Part shown: one piece after another, positions 36,864-46,298 of the stretch
How positions within the stretch are numbered: the stretch's first letter is position 1
Layout of the letters: the number at the start of each line of letters is the position of its first letter
NCBI GenBank assembly: GCA_015061575.1
Contig: SUWF01000013.1
Span: 1-64,000 of the forward strand
Origin: Lentisphaerota bacterium
GTDB taxonomy: Bacteria; Verrucomicrobiota; Lentisphaeria; Victivallales; Victivallaceae
DNA length: 64,000 nt
Reading direction: 5' to 3'
The notes under the pieces: model-generated
The model's input: the letters and a program-made list of their open reading frames with translations, nothing else
What the model was told of the DNA's origin: nothing
Database searches by the model: none
Made by a program: the position numbers and the translations under genes

Positions 36864-38264
36864 TCATCCTTCTATTTTTAATGAACATGGACCTTTTACA
36901 CAGCCGCCCGGACAGCACATAACTTCCAGAAAATTGGCCGGAAGTTTGCCGGCGGCATATAATTTGAGCATGGCAATAGTTTTTTTGTTTATACCGTTGA
37001 TCGACTTGGCGTCGAGCTTGAAATCCTCCGGCATACCGTCCAGCTCCGCAAGTACGGCATCGGTTACGCCGCAGCTTTGAGCAAAATTCCGGGCGGCAAC
37101 AGCGGCCGGCCGGGATATTGGCGAGGGTTTGCACTTGGATACTTGAATATTTTTGGCACCGAGCATGGCAAAAAGTTCTTCAAAACTCAGCACAAAATCG
37201 ATATTTTTGCGGGCGGCCTCAATACGTTTGGCTACGCAAGGACCGATGAACGCCACTTTGCAGTTGGGGTGGGCGGCCCGGGCAATGGCGGCGGCAAAGA
37301 CCATCGGACTGGGAGTTTCGGAAACATAGGGCAGAAAATCCGGCATGAACTTTCTGACCAATTCCACATAAGCCGGACAGCACGAACTGGTCATAAGTTT
37401 TTGACCGTTGTTCATGCGTTCTTTAAATTCTTCAGCTTCATGGGCGGCGGTTTCTTCGGCGCCTAAAGCCACTTCAATAACATCAGCGAAACCCAGTTTG
37501 CGGACGGCCGTAAAAAGCTGTTCGATAGTGCCGGAGATCTGGCTGGCGGCGGCCGGTGCGATCATAGCTACGACCTTTTCGCCATTTTGCAGCGCTTTGA
37601 GCACATCCAGCAGACTTGACCGTTCGATAATGGCACTGAACGGGCATTTGGAATAGCAATTACCGCAGGAGATGCACTTTTTCATATTGATCCGGGTGTG
37701 GCCCTTGTCATCTTTGTGGATGGCCCCGGTCGGGCAGGCATCTTCGCACGGAACTTTGGTTTTGACAATAGCGTGGAACGAGCAGACCGTGGTGCATTTG
37801 CCGCATTTTATACATTTATCGTAGTCGATGGTCGAAACCTGATTGACCACCGAAATCGCTTTTTGCGGGCAGCTGTACATACAGGGCCGGGAAAAACATC
37901 CCCGGCAGTTGTGCGTGATGACGACCCGGGAACTCGGACAGCTCGAACAACCGGCTTCGCAGACCGAAAGCGGCAGTTTTTCGGATAGATCGCAAGGTTT
38001 TTCCCGCTGGATGGCTTCCCGGTAGTAAGATGCCAGCGTGCGGGATTCGTCGGTTTCTTCTTCGCAGGAAAATCCCAACAGATTCATCAAGCGGTATTTA
38101 AGCACCGCCCGGTCACGGTAGATACAGCAGCGGCTGGAGTGATTGTACTTGGGGCGCATGATAATCGGCAGCCGGTCGAGATCTTCTTCCAGCGTGCCGT
38201 TGTAAAAGGAACGGACAAAACGCACCTTCAGTTCCCGCCGCAAAAATATGGAACCATCGATCAT
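36864..38264 (-). CDS. [FeFe]-hydrogenase, group B-like
   Basis: 466 aa. Cys-rich 4Fe-4S region at ~102-207 with several CxxCxxC blocks, including CIKCGKCTTVC (151-161) and CISCGNCYSKC (197-207). The H-cluster region carries SSCCPAY (293-299; L1), GPCVAKR (341-347; L2, where group A has MPCxxKK) and EVMCCPGGCVKGPC (447-460; L3). These variants suit the poorly characterised group B enzymes. It would evolve or oxidise H2 in a fermentative anaerobe. No maturase genes (HydE/F/G) are in the window. Confidence 0.9.
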   Translation of the reverse strand: MIDGSIFLRRELKVRFVRSFYNGTLEEDLDRLPIIMRPKYNHSSRCCIYRDRAVLKYRLMNLLGFSCEEETDESRTLASYYREAIQREKPCDLSEKLPLSVCEAGCSSCPSSRVVITHNCRGCFSRPCMYSCPQKAISVVNQVSTIDYDKCIKCGKCTTVCSFHAIVKTKVPCEDACPTGAIHKDDKGHTRINMKKCISCGNCYSKCPFSAIIERSSLLDVLKALQNGEKVVAMIAPAAASQISGTIEQLFTAVRKLGFADVIEVALGAEETAAHEAEEFKERMNNGQKLMTSSCCPAYVELVRKFMPDFLPYVSETPSPMVFAAAIARAAHPNCKVAFIGPCVAKRIEAARKNIDFVLSFEELFAMLGAKNIQVSKCKPSPISRPAAVAARNFAQSCGVTDAVLAELDGMPEDFKLDAKSINGINKKTIAMLKLYAAGKLPANFLEVMCCPGGCVKGPCSLKIEG

Positions 38265-38310
38265 ATTTCATCCCTTCCCGGGTTGGAAATCATATTTTTC
38301 TGCATAAAAT

Positions 38311-39357
38311 TTACTCCTGATTGTCAGCTTGCCGGTGCAGCCGCAGCTGACCGCAGGCACTGGCGGCGGAACTGCCTTTTTCCAACCGCATAGTCACGGT
38401 GGTGGCAAATTCTTCGACCGCACTTTTAAACATTTTAAGCTGCTTATCCGCTGGACGGGCGTAACGGCCATCCACCGGATTGCAGGCGATCAAATTAACT
38501 TTGGCATGGAGTTTACGGGCGATTCTGCCCAGCTCCCGTCCCATGGCCGGATCATCGTTGATACCCGCAATAAGAGTATATTCAAAGGTCGGCATCCGGC
38601 CGGTTTTTCCGGCACAGAGTGCGCAAGCTTCAAGTATATCTTTGATCGGATAGCGGCAATGATCCGGAATCAGCTGACTGCGGGTAACATCGTCCACTGC
38701 ATGCAGACTTACGGCCAGATTAAATGGTCTTTGCCAGGCGGCAAATTGCTCCATACCCGGCACATAGCCGCTGGTGGAAACCGTTATCCGCCGGGGCGAC
38801 ATGCCAAAACCTTCCGGAACCGGTGCCGCAAGCACGGTCAGCGCCCGCTGCAGATTTTTCCAATTCAGCAAACCTTCGCCGATCCCCATAAAAACGATAT
38901 TATCCGGCAAACTGCCGTGGATCTGTACGCCATGATAAAACTCTTCCAATATCTCATCACTGCGGAGGTTGCGCACCAGCCCGTGCGCTCCGCTGGCACA
39001 AAATCGGCAGCGCACCGGGCAGCCGACCTGAGTGCTCAAACAAAAGGTCATCCGCTCCGGAGCCGGGATCAAAACCATTTCAATTATTTCGTTATCTTCC
39101 AGCTTGATCAGCAGTTTTTGCGTGCCGCCGGAACCGGCAGCTTTTTCCACAACACAAGAGCGCGGCGATGCCGCATCCTGCCGCAAAGTTTCCCGGAGCC
39201 GACCGGACAGATTGAGCATTTTCCCCGGATCAAACTCGCACTTGCCATATAGCCAATCGGCGATCTGTCTGGCCCGGAAGGGTTTTTCGTTGATGCCGGT
39301 TAAATACTCCTGCAATTCAGCTATGCCGATGCCCGGCAGGATCAATTCTCCGCTCAT
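38311..39357 (-). CDS. rlmN: Dual-specificity rRNA/tRNA methyltransferase RlmN
   Basis: 348 aa radical-SAM enzyme making 2-methyladenosine in 23S rRNA and some tRNAs. The SAM cluster motif is STQVGCPVRCRFCASG (CxxxCxxC), followed by VFMGIGEGLLNW, where the usual proline of GEP is Gly. VSLHAVDDVTRSQLIP and FEYTLIAGINDD are family blocks; the C-terminal catalytic Cys is in SAASACGQLR. All Cys needed for catalysis are kept. The stop of the following membrane gene overlaps by ATGA. Confidence 0.95.
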   Translation of the reverse strand: MSGELILPGIGIAELQEYLTGINEKPFRARQIADWLYGKCEFDPGKMLNLSGRLRETLRQDAASPRSCVVEKAAGSGGTQKLLIKLEDNEIIEMVLIPAPERMTFCLSTQVGCPVRCRFCASGAHGLVRNLRSDEILEEFYHGVQIHGSLPDNIVFMGIGEGLLNWKNLQRALTVLAAPVPEGFGMSPRRITVSTSGYVPGMEQFAAWQRPFNLAVSLHAVDDVTRSQLIPDHCRYPIKDILEACALCAGKTGRMPTFEYTLIAGINDDPAMGRELGRIARKLHAKVNLIACNPVDGRYARPADKQLKMFKSAVEEFATTVTMRLEKGSSAASACGQLRLHRQADNQE

Positions 39358-41072
39358 AAATTGCCTCCCTGCCCGGGCTGGCGTTTGAGTTCATCCAGCA
39401 GCGGCGTACGTTTGCGTTCCGCCGGAACCTGATTTTCCTGCCACTGTCCCCGCCAGAGGTTGAATTTGCGCCCCCGGGTTTCCAGCGGTTCCGGCAGCAG
39501 ACTGCGCCATGAACGTTCCGGACAGTTGGGAAAACTGCCCGCCAGCAGATAGACCACCGGTTCTCCGTTCCCGGGCAGCATGGTCAGCGAAGTAACCTTC
39601 TGAACCGGCGATTTGAGGTAAACAGCTTCCACAAAAAGATCGTTCAATTCATATTTATAAAGCAGTACCCCCCGGGCCGCTCCATCCTGCAGCAGCGCCT
39701 GCTGCAGGATCTGCGCCTGATCGCGCCGGGGATGCTCCAGCGCCCGATAGGGCTGGATAATGCAGTTATAGACCAGCAGCGGAGCAAAACTTATGATCAG
39801 CCAATAACACCAGACCGGCGGCTTGCGGCGCATTTTCCACAACAATGCCCCGCTGACAAGCAGCATCACGGCGGCCGTTATGCCCAGGATCTTCCGGCCG
39901 AAATCGCTGCCGTAATCCCAGAAGCGTTCCAGCTCCAAAGTTTCCGTGATCAAGTCACCCGGCAGCAGAAAGAACGCCAGCAGCACCACCCCGGCCCCCG
40001 GCAGCAGCACCGCAGCCAGCGTATTGGCCAGATGCAGAAAAAAGTTTCCGTAACGCCGGATGACGATCTCGTAATTCAATCCGGTCATGATCGCCAGCGG
40101 CGGCAGCAGTATCAGCCAGTCATAAACTTCATCCAGCGGCGTGATCCACAGCATGAAGAAGTCCACCAGAAAGAGCGTCCGCAAAAATCGGCTGAACATC
40201 GGTGTGGCATCCAGTGTCTGCAGCTGCACACAAAACGGCGCCCACGCCAGCAATGCCCACGGCAGCAGACGCAGCCCCAGATCCAGCGGAAAAGTCAGCA
40301 AATGTTTTATATATTCGCTGCCGTCAAGGATATTCGTTGCCGGATAAACCGACGCTATCTGCACGCCTGCAAAGTGATACGGCAAATACCACAACAGCAC
40401 CGCCGCCGCCAGCAAGCCCACGCCCACAGCAGTACCCCGGTTGCGCAGTCGTCCGAATATACCCAGCGGACGGCGCATAAAAATCAGCGGCACCAAAAAG
40501 AATATCAGCGAAACGATCCCAACCAGATAAAACCCCAGCGCACAGGCCGCAAATCCGCAGATCCACGCTTTGCTCCAATCGCCCTTGAGCGCCGCATAAT
40601 AGTACCAGCTGAGGTGTCCGCCCAGCAATATAAGCACCAGCAGCCAATGGCCGAAACCATCCGGTGTTTTATCCACCGCCAGCAGCGAAGTAAGCATCAT
40701 TGCACCGGCGGCGGCACCGGCAGCCACGCTGCTCCGGGTGCGGAAACTGACAATAAACACCACCGCTGCGATCCCCAGCAAGCTGGCCATACTCAGCATC
40801 CGCATCGCCAGTTCCAGCGGACAGCCCAGCAAACTGGCCACCCGTCCGAGCATGGGGAAAAGCGGTTGAGCATTGGGGATAGCTTCGCCATGCGCCTTGA
40901 CCAGCATCAACGGCGTAAAGGTCATATCCTGAGCTTGAGCGATAATGTAACCCTCTTTCCACGAGAGTTCCCGTTCGCCAGCCGCCCAGGGCGCAAAGGC
41001 TATAAAAAACGCAAACACCAACAAGGCAACTGTTGGCGCAAGCGGCAGGATTTTTTCACGGTAGCGTGCCAT
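39354..41072 (-). CDS. Polytopic membrane protein, GT-C glycosyltransferase-like
   Basis: 572 aa with about ten to twelve hydrophobic helices and a soluble C-terminal ~120 residues. The first periplasmic loop holds ERELSWKEGYIIAQAQDM, an acidic motif in the place where ArnT/PMT-type lipid-linked sugar transferases carry their catalytic Asp/Glu. The overall layout is compatible with that superfamily, which decorates lipid A or proteins. No closer assignment is possible by eye. The rlmN start overlaps the end of this gene's coding unit (ATGA). Confidence 0.65.
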   Translation of the reverse strand: MARYREKILPLAPTVALLVFAFFIAFAPWAAGERELSWKEGYIIAQAQDMTFTPLMLVKAHGEAIPNAQPLFPMLGRVASLLGCPLELAMRMLSMASLLGIAAVVFIVSFRTRSSVAAGAAAGAMMLTSLLAVDKTPDGFGHWLLVLILLGGHLSWYYYAALKGDWSKAWICGFAACALGFYLVGIVSLIFFLVPLIFMRRPLGIFGRLRNRGTAVGVGLLAAAVLLWYLPYHFAGVQIASVYPATNILDGSEYIKHLLTFPLDLGLRLLPWALLAWAPFCVQLQTLDATPMFSRFLRTLFLVDFFMLWITPLDEVYDWLILLPPLAIMTGLNYEIVIRRYGNFFLHLANTLAAVLLPGAGVVLLAFFLLPGDLITETLELERFWDYGSDFGRKILGITAAVMLLVSGALLWKMRRKPPVWCYWLIISFAPLLVYNCIIQPYRALEHPRRDQAQILQQALLQDGAARGVLLYKYELNDLFVEAVYLKSPVQKVTSLTMLPGNGEPVVYLLAGSFPNCPERSWRSLLPEPLETRGRKFNLWRGQWQENQVPAERKRTPLLDELKRQPGQGGNL

Positions 41073-41165
41073 GAAGAACCTTTCCGATTTCCGGCAGACA
41101 GCCCGGGCAGGTGCTGCCGGTTATGGAATCTTCAGTAAATGAGCAGTGATCCGGCACTGGAAAAA

Positions 41166-41759
41166 TTATTTCCAGTTATCATCGGCCAGGTCATATCCGA
41201 AGATCTGGCAGATAAAATCCGGCAATTCCCGCAGATGCACATCCACTGCTGCGCCGACTATGAACGCCAGCTTGCCGCCGATGGCCCAGAAGTCGATGGC
41301 GTCGCTTTTGTAGGCATCAGCGTAACATTCGACCAGATTGAACGAGCTGTCTTCCAAAGCGAACGAGGGGGTTTTGCCGCAGGTCTGCGATACATACACA
41401 CTGTCGCTGGAAAAGCACATAAACGCTCCCCGCAGCGCTTCCCGGCGGCCGGCAGCAAACACATGCTGCGGAGCGATCCCGGCAAAGTAAGTATCGCTGT
41501 TTTCAAGTGCAAAATTCAAAGCGTAAGTAGCGTGGGCATCCACCGCAAAGCTGTTGCCGAAGCTGAACTCAACGCTGACGACATCGAAAGCATCGGCCAG
41601 CAGATTGGGCAAATACAGCATAACAAAGCGACCGGCTTTGCTGCAGAATCCCGGTTCATTTTCTCCGGTGGAAGCTTTGGGAGCATCCGCCGCCATTGCC
41701 GCCGGCAAATTGAGCATACAAGCCAACAACAGAGCAGAAAAAACTTTGAGCATTTTCAT
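41166..41759 (-). CDS. Secreted protein of unknown function
   Basis: 197 aa from the ATG at 41759, because AAGGA sits 9 nt upstream; the ATG at 41768 would have no spacing. A signal peptide (MKMLKVFSALLLACMLNLPAAMAA) is clear. The mature part is unremarkable and contains four to five cysteines, with hydrophobic stretches near GKLAFIVGAAVDVHL. I recognise no domain. Upstream 41769-41880 has no feature. Confidence 0.8.
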   Translation of the reverse strand: MKMLKVFSALLLACMLNLPAAMAADAPKASTGENEPGFCSKAGRFVMLYLPNLLADAFDVVSVEFSFGNSFAVDAHATYALNFALENSDTYFAGIAPQHVFAAGRREALRGAFMCFSSDSVYVSQTCGKTPSFALEDSSFNLVECYADAYKSDAIDFWAIGGKLAFIVGAAVDVHLRELPDFICQIFGYDLADDNWK

Positions 41760-41880
41760 AAAATCCATTCCTTAATTGTTAAAGTTGATAAATCCGCACC
41801 GTAATATACTCCAAACTGCATGATTCTGCAAACTCCAAAACGCTTTTCCGGCAATGATTTTTGCAAAATTCCGTCAATTT

Positions 41881-42363
41881 TTACCGCTTATAGCGTACCT
41901 GATGGTTTTTCCGGCCCGGCGCAGGCTGTTTTGACCGCTTGGGGGAATCGGCTGCGCCGATCGGAAGCAGGTTTTCCCGGGCGTGGGTGAGCTTCCAATC
42001 CGGATCCCGCAAATTTCCGTTGGCGTAAACCATCACCCAGTAGGGGTTTATATCCTTTTGAGTGATGCGGCGGCCATTGCCGGAATTTTCGTAAATTTCC
42101 CAGCGGAAAGTGGCCCGGCCGCGCTTGTTGCCTTCGTAGATGATCCGTTCGTAGGGCGCAAGTTCCCAAAACACCGCCTGCAAATGTTCCGGCACGGCTT
42201 TGCCTTTGATGGCCAGAATTTTGGCGTTGTTGCGCAAGGCGATCCGTTCTTTTTCGTCCAATTCCTCGTAATACTCCGGAGCGGTGGCCAAACAGCCGCC
42301 AGCTAAAATACTTACGAGCATCAGCACCAGAGTGCAAACGATAAACTGAAGTTTATTTTTCAT
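41881..42363 (-). CDS. Small lipoprotein of unknown function
   Basis: 160 aa. MKNKLQFIVCTLVLMLVSILAGGC is a lipoprotein signal with a good lipobox (LAGGC). The mature domain has conserved-looking WELAPYERIIYEGNKRGRATFRWEIYE and ends in a basic tail (KRSKQPAPGRKNHQVRYKR). Its ATG overlaps the murB-ddl stop as TAATG, so it is expressed with cell-wall genes and could have an envelope role. Confidence 0.85.
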   Translation of the reverse strand: MKNKLQFIVCTLVLMLVSILAGGCLATAPEYYEELDEKERIALRNNAKILAIKGKAVPEHLQAVFWELAPYERIIYEGNKRGRATFRWEIYENSGNGRRITQKDINPYWVMVYANGNLRDPDWKLTHARENLLPIGAADSPKRSKQPAPGRKNHQVRYKR

Positions 42364-44216
42364 TATTTTTCTCCTGTTTTTGCCGGGCAGTGCGCCATGG
42401 CCAGCGAGGCACAGAGCCGTTCAAAAGATATATTCATGCACGCCGCAGCTTTGGGCACCAGACTGGTGGCGGTAAAACCAGGCAAACTGTTGCCTTCGAG
42501 TATGTAAGGAACATTATCGTCATTGCCGATGATAAAGTCCACCCGCACCATATCCCGGCAGTTGAAGGCGTGGTAAAACTTCACCGCCAGTTCCTGCAGC
42601 AGCTTTTGTTCCGCTGCGGTGATCCTGACCGGCGGACAAAAGTATTCGGTGTGGCCGTTGGCATAGATGTATTTGGCGTCGTAGTCATAAAAACCGCCGG
42701 GCGGGCGGATCTCCACCACGCTCATAGCCTGACCGAGGATCACCGGAACGGTACATTCCCGCCCGGCAATAAACTTTTCGGCCAACAGCACATCGGCTGC
42801 CTGCAGAAGTTTCGGCAATTTGCTGCGCCAGGCGGCAAGATCATCGATTTTTTCGATCCCCACCGTGGAGCCTTCGCATGGAACTTTAACTACCACCGGG
42901 AAAGTCATATCTTGTGGCGGAGCATCAAGATGCTCACGGGTTATCTGCCAATCCTCCGCCGTGGGCAGCTGCAGAGATTTGAGCAGTTTTTTGGTCTGCA
43001 GTTTATCCATCACCAATTCCGATGCCTGACTGCCGGAGCCGACAAATTCCAGCTTTGCTTCCTCCATAACCTTCTGCAAGCCGCCGCCTTCGCCCCAACC
43101 GCCATGCAGCACCGGAAAAACCAGATCGCACTTTTTGGCCGCCTCCGGTACGGCGCATTCTTTGAGGTCAAACACCTGCACCGGATAGCCGCTGCGGCGC
43201 AAAGCTCCGGCGACTGCCGAACCGCTGCGCAGCGAAACTTCCCGCTCCGAACTGTCCCCGCCCATAAACAGCGCCACCGACGGCGGAACTGCCGCCTGAT
43301 AAAATTCTTCCGTATGCGCAGGCACAATGAATTTGACCTCCCAATCCAGATAGATACCAAACTTTTGTGCCACGCTTTTGCGCACGGCGCAGGCCGCCTG
43401 CAGAAAATCTTTTTCGCTGCCGCCGCCGCGGTTGACCAGATAATTTCCATGCTGTCTGCTGACGTAAACGGCGCCAAATTCCTGCCCCTTCAAACCCGCC
43501 TGATCGATCAGCCGTCCCGCCGGTTCCGCTGCGCCGGGATTGCGGAAAATACATCCGGCAGTGCGCCCCTGCGGCTCCCGGTTTTTGCGGGCAATAAGTT
43601 CGGCATTGAGCAAAGCTTCTTCCTGCTCAACGCTGCTGGAAGGCAGCTGAAATTCCGCTGCGGTGATGATTTTATCCACCGGCAGACCGCAGTCCCGGTA
43701 GCGCCACTCGATCGTGTTGGCTTCTGCGCTCCAGGGATTTCCGTTCAAATCGTATCCCCGCAGCCGCACAATGTGATCGCTGATATTTGCCCCGTTGGCA
43801 CCGGCATTCATGCGCAAAGCTCCGCCGATGGAGCCGGGTATGCCGCAAAGTTTGCTCAAACCGCCAAAGCCCCGGGCGGCGGCAAAGCGGGCAGTTTCGG
43901 GCAGTTTGGCGCCGCCGCCGGCGATCAACCGGCCGGAGTCATCCAGATTCATCAGCATAAAATCGCCCCGCAGCCGCACGATGATGCCGTTGTATGGTTC
44001 ATCGCTGCCGACCAGATTGCTGCCGGCTCCGATCAAAAACACCGCAATATCGTTTTGCGAGGTATATTTGAGCAGCTCCACCAGCTGCATATCGCTGGTT
44101 ACATCAGCCACCAGCGGCGCCGTGGAGCCTACGCCCAGCGTGGTCAGCTGAAAATAGTTCACATTGGTGCGGAACTTTATATCGTAAAGATCCTGTTTGA
44201 TCGCTTCAATATTCAT
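42363..44216 (-). CDS. murB-ddl: MurB-Ddl fusion: UDP-MurNAc dehydrogenase plus D-Ala-D-Ala ligase
   Basis: 617 aa in one frame. Residues 1-300 are MurB: FAD-binding LIGAGSNLV (61-69) and GIPGSIGGALRMNAGA (125-140), EWRYRDC (170-176), and AGCIFRNP (220-227), where Cys occupies the position of the proton-donating Ser; Cys is also known in the family. Residues ~311-617 are Ddl: GGDSSEREVSLRSG (319-332), HGGWGEGGGLQ (371-381), the ATP-grasp segment CEGSTVGI and the end EGNSLPGFTATSLVPKAA. The fusion makes UDP-MurNAc and the D-Ala dipeptide, two separate precursors of the same peptidoglycan subunit. Confidence 0.95.
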   Translation of the reverse strand: MNIEAIKQDLYDIKFRTNVNYFQLTTLGVGSTAPLVADVTSDMQLVELLKYTSQNDIAVFLIGAGSNLVGSDEPYNGIIVRLRGDFMLMNLDDSGRLIAGGGAKLPETARFAAARGFGGLSKLCGIPGSIGGALRMNAGANGANISDHIVRLRGYDLNGNPWSAEANTIEWRYRDCGLPVDKIITAAEFQLPSSSVEQEEALLNAELIARKNREPQGRTAGCIFRNPGAAEPAGRLIDQAGLKGQEFGAVYVSRQHGNYLVNRGGGSEKDFLQAACAVRKSVAQKFGIYLDWEVKFIVPAHTEEFYQAAVPPSVALFMGGDSSEREVSLRSGSAVAGALRRSGYPVQVFDLKECAVPEAAKKCDLVFPVLHGGWGEGGGLQKVMEEAKLEFVGSGSQASELVMDKLQTKKLLKSLQLPTAEDWQITREHLDAPPQDMTFPVVVKVPCEGSTVGIEKIDDLAAWRSKLPKLLQAADVLLAEKFIAGRECTVPVILGQAMSVVEIRPPGGFYDYDAKYIYANGHTEYFCPPVRITAAEQKLLQELAVKFYHAFNCRDMVRVDFIIGNDDNVPYILEGNSLPGFTATSLVPKAAACMNISFERLCASLAMAHCPAKTGEK

Positions 44217-44227
44217 ATCAACTCCGC

Positions 44228-44614
44228 TCAGGCTTTGGAGGAGTAAACTTTATCGGCATCAAAAACCGGGTCACTGATTTCTTCAAGCTGACCATTTTCC
44301 AAACGCCGGTAAAAACAGCTGCGATGACCGGTGTGGCAGGCGCCGGGGCCCAGCTGTTCGACCTTGAAAATGACTGTATCCAGATCGCAGTCCACCAGAA
44401 TTTCTTTGATTTTCTGCAGATGGCCGGAGCTTTCGCCCTTCTTCCACAGCTGCTGCCGACTGCGTGAAAAGTAGGTTGCACAGCCGCTTTTGAGCGTTTC
44501 CGCCCACGATTCCGGACTGATATAAGCCATCATAAGCACTTCGTTGGTAAGATGATCCTGAGCAATAGCGGGGATCAGGCCGCCGCATTTTTCAAAATCG
44601 AGTTCTACTGACAT
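44228..44614 (-). CDS. hisI: Phosphoribosyl-AMP cyclohydrolase
   Basis: 128 aa, the stand-alone HisI length. Motifs are complete: YFSRSRQQLWKKGESSGHLQ, the metal-binding DCDLDTV, and GACHTGHRSCFYRR. It opens the adenine ring of phosphoribosyl-AMP in histidine synthesis. No other his gene is in the window, so it sits alone among envelope genes. Its start overlaps the end of cdsA by 10 nt. Confidence 0.96.
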   Translation of the reverse strand: MSVELDFEKCGGLIPAIAQDHLTNEVLMMAYISPESWAETLKSGCATYFSRSRQQLWKKGESSGHLQKIKEILVDCDLDTVIFKVEQLGPGACHTGHRSCFYRRLENGQLEEISDPVFDADKVYSSKA

Positions 44615-45462
44615 ACGATCACTCCCTTTTGCAGCGCCAGATAAAACAGCGGCGCATTATATATGAAACTGTCGATAACATCCAATATTCCGCCCATGCC
44701 GGGGATCCAGCTGCCGGAATCCTTGATCCCGGCCACCCGTTTGAGCTGCGATTCAGTCAAATCCCCGGCAAAACTGCCCAGAAAAGCCAGAAATCCAAAG
44801 ATCACCAGCTCAATCGCACCTAATTTTATGCAGTTGTAATGTACCAGCAGTGCCGCCACGGCAATAGAAAAAACTGCTCCGCCGATGGTGCCTTCCCACG
44901 ATTTTTTGGGGCTGATGGAAGGCACGATCTTGTGGTTGCCGTTTTTCATAAGTTTGGCCGAAAGCATCCCGAATATGTAACCGCCGGTATCCGAAGCTTT
45001 GGTTGCCAGCACCAGCGACAGAAAAATCAGTGCCCCATATTCAAAGTAAATGCGCATCAAACACATAAGCGGCAGCAGCGCAAAAATCAGCACCCCCGGC
45101 GTAGTGATCGCTCCGGCAGCAGCGCTGAGTCGTTTTTCTTCGCTGACAAAAAGCATCTGCAGCATCGTTACCGTAAAAAACAATACCGCAGTCAATGCCA
45201 GATCCGGCAGCCAAGCCGCCACGCCGGGAAATTTGGCGCCGATGCCGTACTTAAGAAAAATCAATATCCCGGCCAGCAGTGCCAATCTCCAATGCACACT
45301 CAAATTGAGTTTGCGGGCAATGATGCAGCTTTCCAAAATCGCCGACAGCGTGACCGGAACGGCCAGCACCATGAATATGTACGGCCCCCAGTCGGCACTG
45401 AACACGACCAGAAAGGCCAGAAAGAGCAGCAGCGGGAAGCTGATCAGGCGTTGTTTGAACAT
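44605..45462 (-). CDS. cdsA: Phosphatidate cytidylyltransferase
   Basis: 285 aa from the ATG at 45462, with GGAGAG upstream; the ATG at 45477 is less well placed. Seven to eight membrane helices. The signature region reads SISPKKSWEGTIGG, with the preceding KASDTGGYIFG, and ends LGSFAGDLTESQLKRVAGIKDSGSWIPGMGGILDVIDSF. It makes CDP-diacylglycerol for phospholipid synthesis. It lies downstream of uppS, the classical uppS-cdsA order. Confidence 0.96.
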   Translation of the reverse strand: MFKQRLISFPLLLFLAFLVVFSADWGPYIFMVLAVPVTLSAILESCIIARKLNLSVHWRLALLAGILIFLKYGIGAKFPGVAAWLPDLALTAVLFFTVTMLQMLFVSEEKRLSAAAGAITTPGVLIFALLPLMCLMRIYFEYGALIFLSLVLATKASDTGGYIFGMLSAKLMKNGNHKIVPSISPKKSWEGTIGGAVFSIAVAALLVHYNCIKLGAIELVIFGFLAFLGSFAGDLTESQLKRVAGIKDSGSWIPGMGGILDVIDSFIYNAPLFYLALQKGVIVCQ

Positions 45463-45510
45463 AATTTTTCTCTCCATATTTTATCGGTTAAAACGGGCGG
45501 CGGCAGCGTT

Positions 45511-45584
45511 CCGTCACTTGCCGGAATCACTCCGTCACTTTGCCGTCACTTTTACTTTTCAAGCTCAAAAACCATCCGTCACTT
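45511..45584. repeat. Cluster of four CCGTCACTT repeats
   Basis: CCGTCACTT occurs at 45511-45519, 45532-45540, 45543-45551 and 45576-45584, all in the same direction, in the 116-bp gap between uppS and cdsA; the last copy overlaps the uppS stop codon. Three copies extend to CCGTCACTTTGCCG or close variants. It may be a protein-binding array or slipped-strand expansion. Confidence 0.6.
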
Positions 45585-46298
45585 TGCCGCAATACCGCCA
45601 AAACGACGGTTGCGGCTGCCAAAAGAATCCAAAGCTTTCTGCAACTCTTTTTTATCAAAATCCGGCCACATCACATCGCTTATATAAAGCTCAGAATAAG
45701 CCATCTGCCACAACAGAAAATTGCTTATGCGCAGCTCGCCGGACGTGCGGATCACCAGTTCCGGATCCGGCAGTTCCGGGTCATAAAGATAACTTTTCAG
45801 CGTATCTTCAGTAACATCTTCCACGGCGATCTTGCCTTGTTTGACATCCTGCGCCAGCTTTTTGGCCGCATCGGTCAGCTCGGCCCTTCCGCCGTAATTC
45901 AATGCCAGCGTCAACACGCCGCCGGTGTTGTTCCGGGTGGCTTTGATCGCACCCAACAGGGCCAGACGGGCGGCATCCGGCAGCGCATCCAAACGGCCGA
46001 TGGCATTGAGCCGCACATTTTCCTTCTGCAGATCCGGCAGCTTATGAAAAATAAAATCATGCAGCAGCTTCATCAAAGCTCCGACTTCCGCAGCGGGCCG
46101 TTTCCAGTTTTCGGTGCTGAAAGCGTAAAGCGTCAAATATTTGATCCCCAGCTCCCGACAAGCTTGCATAATGCGCAACACATTGTCAGCTCCGGCCTTA
46201 TGTCCGGCAGTGCGTTCCAGATCCCGGCGCTGCGCCCAGCGGCCGTTGCCATCCATAATAATCGCCAGATGCTGAACTGCAGAAGGTTTTTCACTCAT
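45579..46298 (-). CDS. uppS: Undecaprenyl diphosphate synthase
   Basis: 239 aa cis-prenyltransferase. HLAIIMDGNGRWA (catalytic Asp in DGNGRW), LTLYAFSTENWKRP, LNYGGRAEL and PDLVIRTSGE-type PELVIRTSGELRISNFLLWQMAYSE are all present. It builds the lipid carrier for peptidoglycan and O-antigen. The ATG overlaps the gmhA end by 8 nt. It is followed by cdsA. Confidence 0.96.
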   Translation of the reverse strand: MSEKPSAVQHLAIIMDGNGRWAQRRDLERTAGHKAGADNVLRIMQACRELGIKYLTLYAFSTENWKRPAAEVGALMKLLHDFIFHKLPDLQKENVRLNAIGRLDALPDAARLALLGAIKATRNNTGGVLTLALNYGGRAELTDAAKKLAQDVKQGKIAVEDVTEDTLKSYLYDPELPDPELVIRTSGELRISNFLLWQMAYSELYISDVMWPDFDKKELQKALDSFGSRNRRFGGIAAK

